Origin: Hydromicrobium sp964415365
GTDB lineage: Bacteria; Actinomycetota; Humimicrobiia; Humimicrobiales; Humimicrobiaceae
NCBI GenBank assembly: GCA_964415365.1
Contig: CAYPYW010000005.1
Span: 33,853 to 97,852 of the forward strand
Direction of reading: 5' to 3'
DNA: 64,000 nucleotides
Positions 63,553-64,000 of the stretch are shown in pieces. How positions within the stretch are numbered: position 1 is the first letter of the stretch; the number at the start of each line of letters is the position of its first letter. Under the pieces are notes generated by a model. It made no database searches, was not told the DNA's origin, and saw only the letters and a program-made list of their open reading frames with translations. Made by a program: the position numbers and the translations under genes.

Positions 63553-63894
63553 ATGCATGAATATTCTTTAGCTTGTTCTGCCGTTGAAATATTAAATGAT
63601 TTAATAAAAAAACATAATATAAAAAAAGTTAAGAAAGTAAATTTTGAAGTAAGTCCACTGGCACATGTAGAACCTCAATCTATGGAATTCTATTATGATT
63701 TTCTGACAAAAAATAATAAGGTTTTAAAAGATGCCACTCTTAAATTTAAAAAGAGTAAAATAAAGGTAAAGTGCAACACCTGTGGTAGAAGTTTTCAGTC
63801 GGAGAATCTAACCTTCAAGTGTATCTATTGTTCAGGAAATAAAACAAAGGTAATTGATTCTGGTGATATTAAAATTATTTCTATAGAAACATAG
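63553..63894 (+). CDS. hypA: Hydrogenase nickel-incorporation protein HypA
   Basis: 113 residues. The start MHEYSLA gives the nickel-binding His2-Glu3; the zinc site is C-N-T-C ... C-I-Y-C in the C-terminal domain. HypA delivers nickel to [NiFe] hydrogenase with HypB, so a hydrogenase is expected elsewhere in the genome. ATG 63553 is chosen over TTG 63547 because the histidine must follow Met1. It lies just behind tyrS, and no other hyp gene is seen before the window ends. Confidence 0.92.
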   Translation: MHEYSLACSAVEILNDLIKKHNIKKVKKVNFEVSPLAHVEPQSMEFYYDFLTKNNKVLKDATLKFKKSKIKVKCNTCGRSFQSENLTFKCIYCSGNKTKVIDSGDIKIISIET

Positions 63895-63913
63895 CGTCTT
63901 TCTATATGTAAAG

Positions 63914-63995
63914 ATGAGGCAAAATAGCCAATCAGATTAAATTATGCCTGTTGCCTCATATAAAAATCTAAAGGAAAGCTAATACGTTGCCTCAT
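63914..63995. repeat. Inverted and direct repeats of TTGCCTCAT after hypA
   Basis: ATGAGGCAA (63914-63922) is inverted to TTGCCTCAT (63951-63959), which recurs directly at 63987-63995, 36 bases on. The first pair can fold as a nine-base stem with a 28-base loop. No T-run follows. It may be a 3' stem-loop of the hypA message or operators of the next gene, which lies beyond the window. Confidence 0.4.
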
Positions 63996-64000
63996 TAATA

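Noticed and set aside
63951..63995. Possible CRISPR start (repeats 36 bases apart)
   Set aside because: Only nine bases repeat, one copy is inverted, and there is no room for normal repeat plus spacer units.

Overview
This window comes from the chromosome of a low-GC, anaerobic bacterium. The signs of anaerobic life are a three-part anaerobic glycerol-3-phosphate (G3P) dehydrogenase cluster, a ferredoxin-thioredoxin-reductase-type protein with a glutaredoxin, a radical SAM/SPASM protein, and HypA for nickel hydrogenase maturation. Shine-Dalgarno sites are purine-rich, promoters look like TTGACA/TATAAT, and the dinB promoter carries an SOS box of the Gram-positive (CGAAC-N4-GTTYG) type. Gene content resembles Atribacterota, Thermotogota or deep Bacillota; the lineage cannot be fixed from this sequence alone. 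I see no phage, insertion sequence, CRISPR array or rRNA operon. The DNA reads as ordinary chromosome with one large catabolic region.

Bases 1-23,250 form a carbohydrate/polyol region. It holds the end of an organophosphate-type MFS transporter, a GlpA-like/GlpB-like/DUF1667 G3P dehydrogenase set, a GlcD/GlcF-like FAD plus Fe-S oxidoreductase pair, a LacI-family repressor, and a sugar ABC importer (lipoprotein and two permeases, no ATPase gene). These are followed by a Pit phosphate transporter with its DUF47 partner, a PHP-domain protein, a sugar isomerase/epimerase, a PfkB kinase, a GatZ/KbaZ-like protein, a Gfo/Idh/MocA dehydrogenase, a xylulokinase-like FGGY kinase, a glycerol dehydrogenase and a transaldolase. 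A shared palindrome overlaps the promoters of the two oxidoreductase operons and the ABC importer, which suggests that the LacI protein controls all three. The exact substrate is not known.

Bases 23,500-32,300 are mixed: an ABC exporter pair, a small membrane/coiled-coil protein, a PAS-GGDEF-HD-GYP signalling protein, a cyclophilin-like protein, glutaredoxin plus FTR/rubredoxin, LexA-type-controlled dinB, a 3D-domain protein and a PH-like protein.

Bases 32,400-41,800 are translation genes: tRNA-Gly(GCC), thrS, a radical SAM gene, then infC-rpmI-rplT-pheS-pheT. The infC leader has a clear terminator and a competing pairing, as expected for L20-type autoregulation. A metallo-beta-lactamase-fold gene ends this block before a strong terminator.

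Bases 42,000-48,100 are a MacA/MacB-type efflux system with its own two-component system and a small membrane protein. Bases 48,180-56,890 are a complete argCJBDFRGH arginine operon behind a promoter that sits between inverted repeats (a probable ArgR operator). The end holds a U32 peptidase, a class A penicillin-binding protein with four PASTA domains on the minus strand, tyrS and hypA.
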